This document shows positions 11,387 to 25,100 of a stretch of 64,000 nt of DNA, in pieces. Each line of letters opens with the position of its first letter. Positions within the stretch are counted from its first letter, which is position 1. The stretch is from Anadara kagoshimensis (Eukaryota; Mollusca; Bivalvia; Arcoida; Arcidae). The stretch lies in the NCBI GenBank assembly GCA_021292105.1, contig CM037864.1, positions 41,654,514-41,718,513 on the forward strand, in the 5' to 3' direction. The notes beneath the pieces are model-generated. The model ran no database searches. It was not told the DNA's origin and saw nothing but the letters and a program-made list of their open reading frames with translations. The translations under genes were made by a program, and so were the position numbers.

Positions 11387-14300
11387 TGATATGCAAAGTT
11401 AAAGGTCATGACCCCTGTGCAGACAAGTGGGACGAAAAGCGTTGTATCACATTTCTCGACGACGAGGTTCCGCTTGTGAGAAGGAGTTCGAAAACACTTG
11501 AATTTAATCGTGGATATTTTAATAATTTCTCGTTCGAATTTGGAAAGATTATGACAGAGGAAACATTTAAAGGTTTGTAATCATTGTGTGAAGTTTTCAT
11601 TGAGAAATATTCCGTACTTTTAGCGCGTGCAGTAGTTTTATGTGAGGGGGGTTGGTGTCATTTTCATATTTTGTATGGTGAAATGTCGGTTTTTGATGTC
11701 CAATTGTTTACTTTTTCGTGTAGTAATTGTTTTAAATTTGTGAAATCAAATAACTTTTATACTGTGTTAATTTATATTATATGTTTCTCGTTAAAATTAC
11801 CTTAAAATTAATGAAATCGTCAAAATAACGTATTTTTCTATCATCAGTTTGATGTGTTGTGTGGCGGTATGAACTTTTGGTGTTCATTCGCTTATTTGTC
11901 AAATATTTCATACAAATAACGACTTGAATTTTTGTTTTAGCACCCAGGAATCGAAGGCCGATGGATAGACACGAATATGAGGTAAGAAAGGAACACTTTT
12001 CTTTGTAATTTTGTTGGTTTTACGCCAGATAAAAATAATGACAATATGGCGGCGACCTATCGCCATTCAGTTATTCAAACACTCATTCAACTGCCGATTT
12101 ATCTGACGAAACATTACTCTGTCTGGGTATCTTGCTATCCGCGGTACTTTACATACAGTGTTGTTATTTGAATAAGTAAAATAAGGTTTGTGAGTAGCAT
12201 GGGATTTCATATTGCAATAAAACTAAATATGGTGGTTATTTTTCACCAACACGAACTATGCTGTCAGCAGTTTTAGTTGGAGGGGGGGGGGGGGGTGTTA
12301 CTGTTGGCACAATATGGCAAGACTGTTACTAAGTTGAATGACATGGAGGCATAGGATTTCCATTTTTGTATTCCTTGTTGTTCCTTATTTTGTGAAACTT
12401 AATTTGCTTGTAAGATATTCAACATAAGAATAATATGCCAATGTCTTTACATGATATGTGGTAGATGTCATAACATTGTTTCAATTTGAAGCAAGAAATT
12501 AAAGTAATTACATGAAATTACATGAAAATAGAAATTAGAATTACGATTGTAAAAGTCAATGTGTTCATGACAGCGATTTATAAAAATTTCCATAGAAAAT
12601 TCAAAATTCCTGTGTGCATTCTTGAATATCATAAAATATTTTGGTAGACAGAAAAGTATTGCCCATATGGGGCTTTACTTTTTGAAGAGGCATTGTAAAG
12701 ACTTCCATATGTACCCTCCTGCCACTAAAACCAACCCTCCTGCCACTAAAATGTTATTTTTGACTACAAATACCTTTTTAAAATTTTACATACAATATGG
12801 GGGGGGGGGTGTTACAAAAGTTGTGCATATATAAATTTATAAACTCAATCATAACCGATGTAGCCATCTAGAGACATGTTCAAAGATTATGCACACAATG
12901 GTTCACCAGAAACATTCAAACTTGCTTTAAAAATGTTGTTATATAAAAAATGACCAGTAATGTATAAAAGACAGAGGTACAACTTAGAATAATTTACTTT
13001 TGTACCATGTACCACAATGAAGCTATTGCACATGACTTGATAACTACATATCGGTTGTTTCATACCACACAGAACTTTTTTTTGCTAGTCTGTGGAAATA
13101 TATAGGAACATTTTATTTGATGGTAATTACTTATGTACATAGTGTGGTAAGAGTTCCTTTTGTAAACCCCCACCCACCAATTATATTCCATGTAAAATTT
13201 TTGAAAAATTATTTCTCACAGAAATGTTCAAAATGCCTTAAATCTGTTATTTTAAGACTTTTTTAGTTAAAATTTAATTTTTAGTGGAGGGTACAGATGT
13301 AACTCTGTCCGAAAATGATCCATAATTTACTGTCACTAATACAGCAAGCTAGACATTGAGCTGCTAAAGACTAAGGTTATCAAATACCCGACTAGGTGCT
13401 TGAAGCTAAGAAATAGGCAAAAAATAAATAAAATCTTTGCATGGTTTTTTAGAAGTTTTTACTTTTTACATAGTTCATATGACATTATTTGATTATTGCA
13501 CAATGTTACTGAGCCATAACATTGTATTGTAGAATATAGTTTGCCATCATGCCACACAGTAACCCCCAATGTTAGTTTCAGTTTAAAACAGTTCCATTGA
13601 ATATGTATGGAAACACATCAGTTAAAATTTTCCCTCACCTTACCTATTCCAGCAATAAACCTGTACTGATATACAGATACTGGTATAATTCCAATGCATG
13701 TAACAGTAAAATTTCTTTGAACTTCACTGTTAGAGTAAGCTATTTATAATATAAGGGTTAAGATCACATACAATGCTTACATGAAAATCAAGTTAAAGAC
13801 CATGTTAATTTTTGTCATGCTTGTATATGAAATTAATTGCCATTTTTCATCGAATACAGGTTAAAATCATCATACCAATGTGCTATATATCTTTTATGAC
13901 AATATTGCAGGGGTCATTGTTCTACCTTTTCATGTTCTTAACAGAATAATATCCATCAAAAATAATCAAGAGTCACAAGACTGGATATACAGGGTGTCCC
14001 AAAACATGTGTTACATTTTAAAACTGTTGTAAAATTTTGATACCTTAAGTTATATTTATGAAATTTACAAAATATAACAAAAAGGTTTTAATTTTTTTGT
14101 TTTGCATACATTTGTCACAGTTTTCTTATTAATCACCAAAAACTTATTTAGGAAAAAAATATGTCATTTTACAATATATATTTCCAAATTACATCCTTTT
14201 GCCTTCAACATTGTTTGAACACAATATCTAAAGTTTTTTTTTATCACAGCTTAACATGTATCAACAGAGATCAATCTAATTTCTTGTGTAATTGCTGTTT

Positions 14301-17300
14301 TTAAGTCCTCTGTTGTTTGTGGGGAAGGATAGTACACTTTGTCTTTCAGGTAGCTCCACAAAAAGAAATATGCTTTTCTTGAGCGACAAAGGTTCATTTT
14401 GTTACTCTTTCCCCTAACATACCAATTGGTTTTTATATGCCCACAGAATGTACTGTATCATGTTATGATGTTGTCCACCAGTCTGTCTGCAAGCATTTAG
14501 TTTGTGACCTTAACTACTCCTACACTGTATCTGTTATGACCTTAAGGCATGCTCATCATTAAATCTTGCCACTGCTTAAATATTTAATGGAGTTATCCTT
14601 CTTTACACTAAATTTTTATCACAAAATATGTGTGTGACCTTGACTTATACAAATATGAACAAAATTGAAAGAAAATTTGGTATATGTATTTGTTGTAAAT
14701 ATTGTAAACTCAATTAACATGACGCATACATATTATAAAATAGTGCCACTGCTTTAATATTTAATAGAGTTATCCCCCTTTACCCTGAGGTTTTTTGACA
14801 CAATATGAGAACCTTGTGACCTTAATTACTGGTAGTCCCATAATTTTGAATGGAATTTAAGGAAGTTTTGTATATTTGTTATGGCTTGATGGTAAATAGG
14901 CATATTATGTAAAACATGAGTTGAGTTGAGTTATGATGTTTAACGCCCAGTCAAGAATATTCACTCATATCGAGACACACTTGCTAAGTTGCTATAGGCG
15001 AAGGTGCAGAAATTTTGCCTGTGTGTTGCGCTGATGGCATTATACGGCAGGGGTCTTTATCGTGCCAAGCCCACTGTGACACATTACTTTGTTTATTTTA
15101 AGTTCCCATCCGAAAGTATTGTGACTTTCATTTTGTAATGCAGAGTGTTTGGCGAAAAAACATTCACTACCCACTTTCAAGTCTTGGGTCAAACCTGGTC
15201 GGGCGGGAACCCAGGACCTCCTCCTTACGGAGCGAGCACTCTACCAATTCAGGCAACTGAGCTATCACAGTGGCTTACAAAACATGAAGTTGCTAGAATA
15301 TTTAATGGAGTTATGCCGCTTTTCCACTGAGATTAATTTATTGTTATTAGTATAAAATATGGGACATTAAAGGCTTCTGACTTCAGATACTTTATCTGGT
15401 AAAACAAATTAGTTCTACAAGTACTTGTACCAGGCCCATGTATTTACAGAAGTTGAGATCACAGACTTAATGGTTTTAGAGTGAAGCAGGGCCCACACTG
15501 GCTCAAAATTTTTTGTAACAAATTTCAAACAAATTTTAAGTCTTCTAGGACATTTTTTCTATTTTAAGATAGATTTTTGTTGCAATTTATAAAAAGTGTC
15601 GCAAATTGCAACATTAATTTTGCGACTGACAGTTTGAGCCCTGCAGAGTTATTTTAAAAGACAAATTAAAACCACAGGTCCATTTTGCATTATTAGCTCA
15701 AACAGATGAGCATCAAAGGTCCGTGTATTATTAAAAACCAGTATGTCTGCTATTAGTTTAGCAAAATTCCCCATGAGAAGTTTTAAAGCTTGTGAATGGT
15801 TGCAATACATACTGGTATATAAATTTGTATGGTAAATAAAATACAAGCTGTTGATATTTGTGTCATAAATAAAAGCTCTTTTGATATTCAGTTAGCCTTC
15901 ATTTATTTCCAATATAACAGCCATATATACTGCTGTGATGATGTTATCATGACTAGGTAGCACATGTTTCTGCTCTGAAATACTTGTGTGCACTGTTGTA
16001 AAAGTTGGGTACACTCCCCTTTCTAATAAAAATATGCCATAATGAAGCATTCAGTTTCCTTTGAACATGAACTAGGTTCAGAAAAGTTTCTCCACAAACA
16101 TGGCCAAAAAAAAAACTACTATTGGTATATACTTTTCAATGAAGATCATGATATGTCTACTTTTCCTTGGAAATTGCATTTACTTATCCTGGGAATTAAC
16201 ATTTACTTTTCCTTGGAGATGTGGCCCAGTGGTTAAGACGGCAAATTTAGGATTTATTGCTCATGGTGTGTTTGAACAACTGTCTGTATAGGTCTGTTGA
16301 ACGGTTTATGTGTCTTTGAGCCAAATATTCAATTTAAAATTACTTTTGTCTGTGGGTACTGGCAGAAACATTGCAGTTAACTGATCACAAGTCATGCACT
16401 TTCAGTCATTTCATGCTTCTGACACTAAGTGTCCAGTTTGTCAACAGTTGGGTCTGTACTCGTCAAAAATCGTAAATATCCATATTTATGAAATCATTAC
16501 TATAATTGACATAATTGACCTGCTAGTTGTGTTTAAGTATTATATATTATTTCCATTATATGCATGATTTATTGCATAAAAACAGTATGCTCAAATTTTC
16601 TAATCAGTGTGAAAGTAAAAGTAAAACTGATTGTAGAAAACCTTCAATATTGTACTTCTTTTAACATTTTCATTTCTTATTTCAAGAAAATTTATAATTT
16701 TGTGTAAAAAATTCATATAAGAAGTTGTTACCTGCTGATAATGCATGTGCATTTATATAAATTTTCACAATGACAATGGCAGTAAATACAGTCACATGTT
16801 TTAGTGTGTAAACAAAACACTGACCTGAAAACTGATGACTCATTCACAGTTATGCTCGGCTGATTTCAGAGGGCTTCAAAAAACGGGAGTTGGAAACTGC
16901 ATGATTGGTTACTAAATTTATACTTCCTGTACTGACCCTGTTTATTTATGTGCAGTTACCTGAAAATTATTTGACCTCATATTTATGAAGAGATTTTGTA
17001 AATAATCTGAAGCACATATCCTGGATTAGAGATTTAAAGTTAAAGTCTCTCCCTAGCCTACATTATATATAGGGTCCTCAGGCTGGTGTTTATCCTGATT
17101 TCAGTGACACAAAGGGAATGAAAGGACGGGGAAAGATTGCTATTTGTCAGTCCTTTGCAAGGTTAACCCAAGCATATTTGCCAGTACCCATTCATTTGGC
17201 AACTGGATGGACTGTAGCAATGTGAAATTGCATTACTATTAAATGTCTCTATCAAGGACATACCACACAGCCTTGTTAGGGCTAGAACCCACAACCTTTC

Positions 17301-18459
17301 AATCATAAGTCCAATTGGCGACCCGTCATCACCTGATCAATATTTCCTAAACCAAACCATGTCAGTCTCTGGATGTGTAAAGCAACTCTAACCACCTTGA
17401 TCTGAATCCAAGCATGGTATTTTTGCCATTTTACTTGTCGAAGTTCAGTTTTTCATAACCATCATACATGTAGAAGTGTTCATTTTGAACCTTGAGTGGG
17501 TTGTAAAACACCATTAGTCTATTCCATTCTTCATTTTATTTGATGCTGCATTGACAATCAACATTTAAAGCAGCTTTAGTTAGATACAGGTATCATAATT
17601 AGCTTACATAGATATTCTTAACTTCTGAAATAGATTTGTGATGATTATATATGAGTGCTTGTCATTGATTTTCTGTACACGATTTTCTCAAATTTGTGCT
17701 ATTTATGTATTTATGGTGAAAAACTGTTGTCATGAAGTGCTATGATCAGGAAGAAAAAGCAACATAAAATGGGTGGATTCAGTACATATAGACAGTATTC
17801 ACTGTCACATTTTCAGTGTTTTCACACTTTGTGCATACATTTGGTGTAACAGAATTAGCATATTTTTTCTTCTTTTTTGTAGTATGCTGGTCATTCGCCA
17901 CCAAAGAGGAAAAAAACCAAAGAAGATTTTTTCACATTTTGTACAATGATTATGGAATATACACAGTATGAAAGATACAGACAAGAGGTAACCAGGCACA
18001 AACACACACACACACATATGCATACATATACACGATATTATACTGTGCATGTGTACATTTTGATAAGGTGAGACAGGAACCATGCGTGTGTAAAGTTGAG
18101 TGAGACCTTGTCAATCAGGTACATGTATACTGTATAGTGACATTGACAACATATTTATATTCATGTTGTGATTTCAATATAGCTTAAAAAGTTATTTTTA
18201 TAAACATATAAAAATCTATGTTTGTATATTATTGACAATGTGACTAGTACATCTAGTGGATTATAAGTGTATATTATATCCAGGAAGTTAAGGTTCAAAG
18301 GACATCAGTTTTTCATGTTTAATGTAACAGAATTATAATATTCACTTGAAGTGCCTGTTGATCTCTCTCTCTCTCTCTCTCTCTCTTGTTTCTTAAAAAT
18401 AATGAAAACTGTAAACAATTTTATTTGTCATTGACAGTGAGTCTGATAGAACACACACA

Positions 18460-18514
<55 letters not shown>

Positions 18515-21500
18515 TTGACAGAATTTCCCCATCCATGTTTTAAGTAACCCTGACTGATCAATAATTAATATACTTTAATACATTTCAATGATTAACAGTA
18601 TTGAGGAGAGAGAGAGTTTGGTCAGTAACAAGGAATGGTTGTTTATATATTTTTGTTTATCATAACTGGTATAGGCAAACAACATTGATCTGTCTGTTTG
18701 ACCTTTAATTTAAATATTTAATATAGGCCATTCTATTTATGTATAGGGAACACAGTTGTTCATATCTTCATCATGGGTAACATGAATTGCTTATTTGTTA
18801 ACTGAGTATCTTAACACTACCCATGAATTGGGTGGAACATTGTATATCAATATTTCTAATGAAAGGTCAAGCAGACAGGTCAATATTGTTTGCGTATACT
18901 GGTTTATTAATCCTGTAAATTGTAAGACTAGATATTAATAATAACATGCATGTATTTGCCCGTTGGCAGTTAAAAATGACAATCCTATTGTGACGGAATA
19001 CACATGTCATCAGATTAAACGCACTGTCACAACAATTAATGTTTTCTCTGAAAAAATTATATACAAGTAATTAACTAAGGTGTCTTTAGTATAACGATTG
19101 TCAATTAACTATCCAGGCTTTCCCTGCTATCTGTTACCCGTCTGTAGAATTTCTGAGGTATGGCGAGTCAGAATTTACGACAGAGTAGACTACACTCCTA
19201 GTTTTGTTATGGTACAATGCACTTGTATAAAAACAATTTTAAATGTGGTAAATTTAGGAAACGCAATTAAAATATATATGTGTTATTGAGGATTTGTTTA
19301 GTGTTTACAACAAGTTTATGAACCATGACTGGAAAATTTGTGTATCAGATGAAAAAGTTCATGCATCAGGAATCAGACATTGTATACACATACAGCCATT
19401 GAACTGACTTTAACCCCATCTGCCATATAACTTAATACCAAGTAATATATATCATTTATAGGTTATTTGCATTTTGTCAGGTAAACCTTAAATAATGTAG
19501 AAACTAAAAAATACAGTATGAAAATATATAACGGTACCATCCATCATTGAAGTCTGGTTATATCGACCAATAGGAACTCTCCATACATCATGTTAAGGCT
19601 ACACAGATGTTTATAAATTTTAATTGCTTCTGTTTATCTTTGGTCCTAATCTATATAACATGGCTGCTGATTGGCTGATAAGATATAAAACAATTTCCTA
19701 TTGATTTTAATCTAGGACATTTATAAATAGAATTTGTTTTCAGTCGTGCTGGATAATTTATCATAAATAAAGCAAATTTAAGATCTAATTGGACATTGTT
19801 CATAGCCAAGAGAAAAAAATAAGTTCATCATTTAGAACTGTTTTGTGTGTAAACATGATATTATAGTAGTAGTCTATATTGGAAGTATGTCAGTAGCAGA
19901 TTATGTACTTTAAATGTAAACATAAGTCTGTGTTTGGATAAGGAAATATTGACTGTATTTTGTAGTACTAATGATCAGATACTACTTACACAGTGTGCTG
20001 AAAATCTTCTATATTCTTGTTTACAACAGGGGTAAATATAATGGACTTACTCATGATGCATAACTAAAATCAATAAAGATCCTGTTTTAAACTGCATACG
20101 GTATATTTCAATTTTATATAAAGATAAAGAAAACATCCTAATAATTTGTGTAATAAACTACATATACAAACTACATGTATATGTATATACCGGTACATCA
20201 TCACTACATGCATATATAAAAACAAACCAGCCATTGTTTGTTTTTAGAGCTCATTAGAAGCCTTACGGTATATCACACCAAGGTGGAATTAACACCTGTT
20301 CCATTAACCAGGTAAAAAACCTGTTGTAGGGGAGGGAATTAAGATTTTGAACAGTATATTATAAAGTCCTGTCTTTTAGGTGAAACAGTAAAGTCATGTA
20401 AATACAGTCAATCCTGTTAAAACCAAAACCACGTATTCTGAAAATCTGTCTAAAAAGGACTGATGTATCAGGATATGTCTTTAACAATAAATTAACCTGT
20501 CCATACTGAATATCTCTCTAAACTAAACTAGTCTACATGTATGTAATAAGGATATGTCATTAATAGTTTTAAATGAACCTGTGTAAATTGCATACCTTTA
20601 AATTTGTAGAAACAAAACGTTGGTCCTGAATATGTTCAGTAAGGACAGTTTACACTGTATAAGTTTTTAGATTTTACTTTACCATGTATTATATTTTGTA
20701 TAACTTATATTGTAGGACATTAGAGCTCAAAACAATATCAGTCCATTAGACAGCAGTGGCAGTACAGCATCAGATACGACATTCTCTACATTATCTGCAA
20801 ATAGTCCTGATAGTGGTAACCTAAGTCATGCTGAAATAGTCGATTCTGGTTAGTATATATAAAATAATATTAGTATACATGTATTATAAATTTTACTATT
20901 TTATAACCAAGTGCATGATTATATCATCACATGTTAGCCAAGTTATTTTGGTTTAACTTAAATGACATATGATACTTTATTCATACTTTGATGGCTGGGT
21001 TGATCAAGCTTTTGTCTTGAAAGTTTGAAATTTTGTGCTTGGTCAGCTAATGAAATAAATGTAAAAAATTGAAAATACTCAGCATGATAAAACCTTAAAA
21101 TTTTGAAATTTTTGTGCTCATTCATGATCAAATAAGATATGGAAATTTCCATCATTAATGAATGAAAGTCAGAATTATTGGCAAGAACCTATGATTTAGT
21201 ATTTGGTCTGTTGACATGATATATGTAGTAATTGGTTGCTAGGTTATTACCACATTAAAAAAAATTGAATCGCTTACTAAATTAATTTCACTATAGTAAG
21301 AACCAAAATTTAAAATTTATTTGGTGCATTTAATGCACACATTGTAAACAAACATACGTCATGCACTTGGGTTACACATCATTTAAGAAGCACACATTGT
21401 ATTAAATTAATCTTATGCTATACACTTTGAATGAACATTGTCATTAGTGTCCAATGTTACATGTTTTTTCATGGATCAGATGTGGCAATAAGCTAAGCTG

Positions 21501-22145
21501 TTTCTGTAACAGCTATTGTTAAAGTATTCACTGGCATGCTATAATAATTTATGTTAGTGGAAGCGCGTGGCCTAGTGGTTAAGGCATTGGACTCGTGATT
21601 CGAAGGTTGTGGGTTCAATTCCTGGACCGGGCGATGTGTTGTGTCCTTGAGCAAGACACTTAATTTCACGTTGTTCTAGTTCACTCAGCTGAAAAATAAA
21701 TGAGTACCAGCAAAATGCTGGGGGTTAACCCTGCGATGAATCGGCGTCCCATTCAGGGGAGAGTCTTGTACTCTCAGTTGCTTAACGCCAACGAAACCGG
21801 GATAAGCTCCAGCCTGATGGGCCTAATGGCTCGGGACAGACTTTAAAACTTTAACTATAATAATACATGTAATAACAATTGTTAACTAATGTGTTTTTGT
21901 TGTCATCATTTTCAGAGGATGAATCGTGGGACTTAATCACTTGTTTCTGTTTAAAGCCTTATGCTGGACGACCAATGATAGAGTGTAATGAATGCAACAC
22001 ATGGATACATTTATCTTGTGCAAAAATCCGTAAAACAAATATCCCAGACATATATGTTTGTCAGGAATGTAAAGACTCGAAATACACAACCAGGAAATCC
22101 AATCGTATCCGAATAGACAATACTAAGTTTACTGATGAAGTATAG
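11377..22145 (+). CDS. PHF13: PHD finger protein of the PHF13/PHF23 family
   Basis: Five coding exons with GT-AG introns and matching phases: 11377-11572, 11941-11981, 17883-17987, 20716-20848, 21916-22145; predicted 234 aa. Exon 3 encodes [19 protein letters not shown], matching the basic KRRRTxEDFNKFC N-terminal motif of vertebrate PHF13/PHF23. Exon 4 is Ser/Asp-rich. Exon 5 encodes SWDLITCFC, then [21 protein letters not shown] and YVCQECK, a complete Cys4-His-Cys3 PHD finger. In this family the finger reads H3K4me3 and the protein acts in the nucleus on chromatin. The start is uncertain. ATG 11961 in exon 2 (MDRHEYE) aligns best with the vertebrate N terminus and gives 162 aa; exon 1 is open but matches nothing I know. 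The vertebrate C-terminal tail after the finger differs. PHF13 and PHF23 cannot be told apart here, so the symbol is a family label. It converges with AATF. Confidence 0.9.
13985..14395 (-). pseudogene. Decayed IS630/Tc1/mariner-type transposase fragment
   Basis: Read on the minus strand, about 14385-14160 encodes [17 protein letters not shown], then [12 protein letters not shown] and [14 protein letters not shown]. This is the conserved C-terminal end (FFLWGYLKxKVY...L...I...R...C....GxHLE) of a widespread transposase family. An in-frame TAA interrupts it after 'VDTC'. Further along comes CAGGGTGTCCCAAAACATG, which resembles the outer terminal repeat of such elements. The N-terminal and catalytic parts are missing, so it is a dead remnant in intron 2 of the PHD-finger gene. 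Confidence 0.6.
14555..15330. repeat. Dispersed ~200-bp repeat units interrupted by a SINE
   Basis: Three related segments (about 14565-14610, 14745-14790, 15285-15330) share GCCACTGCTTAAATATTTAA and GGAGTTATCC. Intervening sequence is similar between the first two. The family A SINE at 14920-15274 sits before the third unit, separating it from the others. Confidence 0.6.
14920..15274 (-). mobile_element. tRNA-derived SINE (family A)
   Basis: It matches the 7730-8046 element along its length: GTTTAACGCCCAGTCAAGAA at the left, GGCATTATACGGCAGGG inside, and an ACGGAGCGAGCACTCTACCA head at the right. The reverse complement of that head is a tRNA-like A-box region. It has diverged and the B box is partly lost. 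Confidence 0.8.
17040..17335 (-). mobile_element. tRNA-derived SINE (family D)
   Basis: The reverse complement of the right end gives a tRNA-like head with GGTTGTGGGTTCTAGCCC as B box. The body contains TTCATTTGGCAACTGGATGG, whose reverse complement recurs in a related copy at 56380-56590 in the opposite orientation. It lies in intron 2 of the PHD-finger gene. Confidence 0.6.
18362..18511. repeat. (CT)n and (CA)n microsatellites
   Basis: A CT run at about 18363-18386 and a long CA run at about 18453-18510, both in intron 3 of the PHD-finger gene. Confidence 0.95.
18672..18896. mobile_element. 225-bp MITE, copy 2
   Basis: It starts TAGGCAAACAACATTGAT and ends GTCAATATTGTTTGCGTA, the same termini as the 6102-6318 element. 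Shared interior words include CACTACCCATG and AATGAAAGGTC/CAATTGAAAGGTC. Two independent positions with the same ends define a mobile family. Confidence 0.7.
21555..21850 (+). mobile_element. tRNA-derived SINE (family C), near full length
   Basis: The head GTGGCCTAGTGGTTAAGGCA carries an A box, and GGTTGTGGGTTCAATTCC a B box. The body has ATGAATCGGCGTCCCATTCA and a conserved-looking tail AGCCTGATGGGCCTAATGGC. It sits about 65 bp before the last exon of the PHD-finger gene, close to that acceptor. The tail resembles shared SINE core domains, but I cannot assign the named superfamily from sequence alone. Confidence 0.8.
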
Positions 22146-25100
22146 CAATGATTGAAAATGCGGAAGGACCGCCAACTGTCTTTCTGGTAGTGAAAATGAG
22201 GCTGTATGTGTGCATGAATGTGTCTGTGTGTGATTGTGAGTGAATGACATATAAGTTTTATATCTAATGTTGTTCTTTTTTTAACTTGTTAAAATTTTAA
22301 TTAAAATGTTGTGTTAGAATTTATCAGGTTACAAAGTTGATGCATTTTTTAGTTACCGTATATAACATTCCATAATTCTATTTTATCAACATGTAAGGAG
22401 GTGGTGTGATAGGATGCTAGATTAATCCCTCAAATTTTTAAGAGAAAAATGAAAAATGAAACTGGTCAATTACTAGTATTAATATGAAAGTAGAATCAAA
22501 AGATTTTAACAGATTGATGACTTGGTTTAACTCTTTAAAGTAAATTATGATCTATTTAAGTCCTTAATGGTATTCAGGCAATGGCCAAAATAGAATATAT
22601 TTTGCCATTTGTTACAGATTTAAACTGTACTATGGAAGAATCTTGACTTTCAATAAGTCAATTCTTTACTGTTACAATTATCTTTTAATTTATCACCATA
22701 TACATTGTAAAATGCAAATGTGTATGTTTTGCAATAGTCAGAGTTTAGGTTTGGAAGTTACAAACCACTTGTGCCAGTAACTGATCTTGTTTTAGGGATC
22801 AGATTTCACAGGCAAACAAGAAATTTCTATTCAAATGATGGTCTGTGTTTGGATTTTATTGCAAGTTGGCCTTGCTTGCTGGCATTCAAAGTTTACTGGT
22901 CCTGAATTTGCAGGTTTTGGATCATAGGACCAGTGCAAGACTGGTATAAAATTTGAGGGTAAATTACGGTGACTTTCTATCATCATTACGATCCTTTACT
23001 TGTTGATAATTCAGAAGTTTTATTCATGTTTCATTGAGAATTATTTTGTCAGTTGATATTTTATATATATTTCTGATTATGCACATTTATAAGAAGCACA
23101 TTGATTTAATAATGTATGGATTATACATGGGTAATTGAATTGTGAAAAATTCAACTTAGGTTTTATTTCAAACAAAGATTTTTTTAAAAATTCTTATAGA
23201 AGAAACACTTCATTTAAGGCCATAAGAAACTAATTTCTAGATTTTCATCCAAAGTATTAGGAAAAATTTTGGCATGGGATAGATTTTATTATATATTCTG
23301 ACCAAGCAAATGTTATTTTTGATTTACCATAAAATAATAATTGGCTTCAATTTTCAAACCTAATCAAGTTCAAATATGGGATGGGTTAGGAAAAAGGTAT
23401 TGTTTGGGATGAAGATCTAGCAATAATAATTTATAGCCTGAAGGGACATGCTTGTTTTTGTGAATTTTACAAATTTTGGGTTAATTATCTACCTACCGAC
23501 CTATCCTCTTCGTCCCTGGTGGGACATAAGGCCACAACTTTGGGTTAAATATAGATAGAAAATATCACATCAGTATCCGTTCTCAAGGTGAATCAGTTTA
23601 CCTAATAAATCAATCAAACATTTCATCTCTACTCTCAATCAAAATTCAGATATTACTTATTTATTTAATTTATGCAGGTAAAAGTAACAAACAAATGTTG
23701 CATACTGGTTACATTGTTATCAAGGAAAAAATAAAGAAAATTACAAACCTATTCAAATTTCTGTTTCTATAGATACAGATGATCCATAAATCAATTACTT
23801 GTACTTTGCAGTGGAAAAAATTTCAGATTTTTTTCATTTGATTATTAAAAGTTTAAAATGCAACAACTGTTGATACACTTAAAATCTTGTTTGTGATTTT
23901 AATAACAATGGAGTTGCAGAATACATTATCATAATGCTTTCCTCAAAATTTAATTTGCAACAAGTTTTACCAAAATTTATGGCATAATCTTACTTAAAGA
24001 CTCTGGAAAATACAGTGATTTTAGCATTTATTTTGTTCTGAAAGAATGTATATACATTTTATAATTTTTTTCAGAATGTTTGTTGGTTTAACAAAAGATT
24101 ATATTGTATTGTTATAATTTTAGATTTTTCTTCTGTTGTTGTTACTCTTGTGTGATTTTGTTGATGCATGTTTAATTGTGCTAAAATTGCATGCAAATCA
24201 AATGTCCCATTACTTGTCTTGTCTACAGTCATAAAAAGCAAGAAACATTTCTCATATCCACAAACATGTGTCATAAATTAAACTTTTACTTTCATCTTGT
24301 GTATGTAATAGAATCAAAAACTTTTACTCTGTATTTATTTGGTAAAAATATTTTTGTACATGATAAATTATCACAAATTTGGCATGTCATGAATAGATTT
24401 GTAAACATTTGTTGATATGAAGGTCTGTTATTTCATACATATACAAGTTGATCCATTAAAAAATTGTGATAAAAATTATTAAGTCTATTTTCTTTTCTTT
24501 GGATATTGTATATATCCCCTGTTTCATTCATGTGGATTGAGAGACCACTGTCAAGCTAAAAAACATATTTTAGTGTTTTCATCTCAAGTTGCTAAGTATA
24601 AATTATTAGAAGTTTAAGTCTGGTTACCTAATTTATGATAAGTGATAAAATATTGTAGTTTGTCACAAAAAATTGATTGAGTTACCTCCCTTATATTTCA
24701 GTTGGCTGTTGTAATCCTTTTGTGGTCAGTTTGTAATTTAATGTACGTGATTATGATTTTATACAAAAGTATTAAACTTTTTAAGTTTTAAAATTTAAGA
24801 ATTTTAGTAGATTTATGAAAATAGAGTGATTATTGCAAACTTGTGCTGAGAATTGAAATTTTATTTTATTGAAAGAAATATATATATACATGTATATATG
24901 AGATGATGGTGCTTATGGATACACAAGGTATGAATGAAGAAAAAATGTATATAAGTATATGCATTAAGTTGATCATGATATAATGGCAGATACATGTATC
25001 TACACACAAGGATCAAGTCTAAAATATACCAGAAGTCATTAATAAATTCTGTGATCATTTTGACAAGAAATTGATCAGATTTGGAATTTATACATATGCT

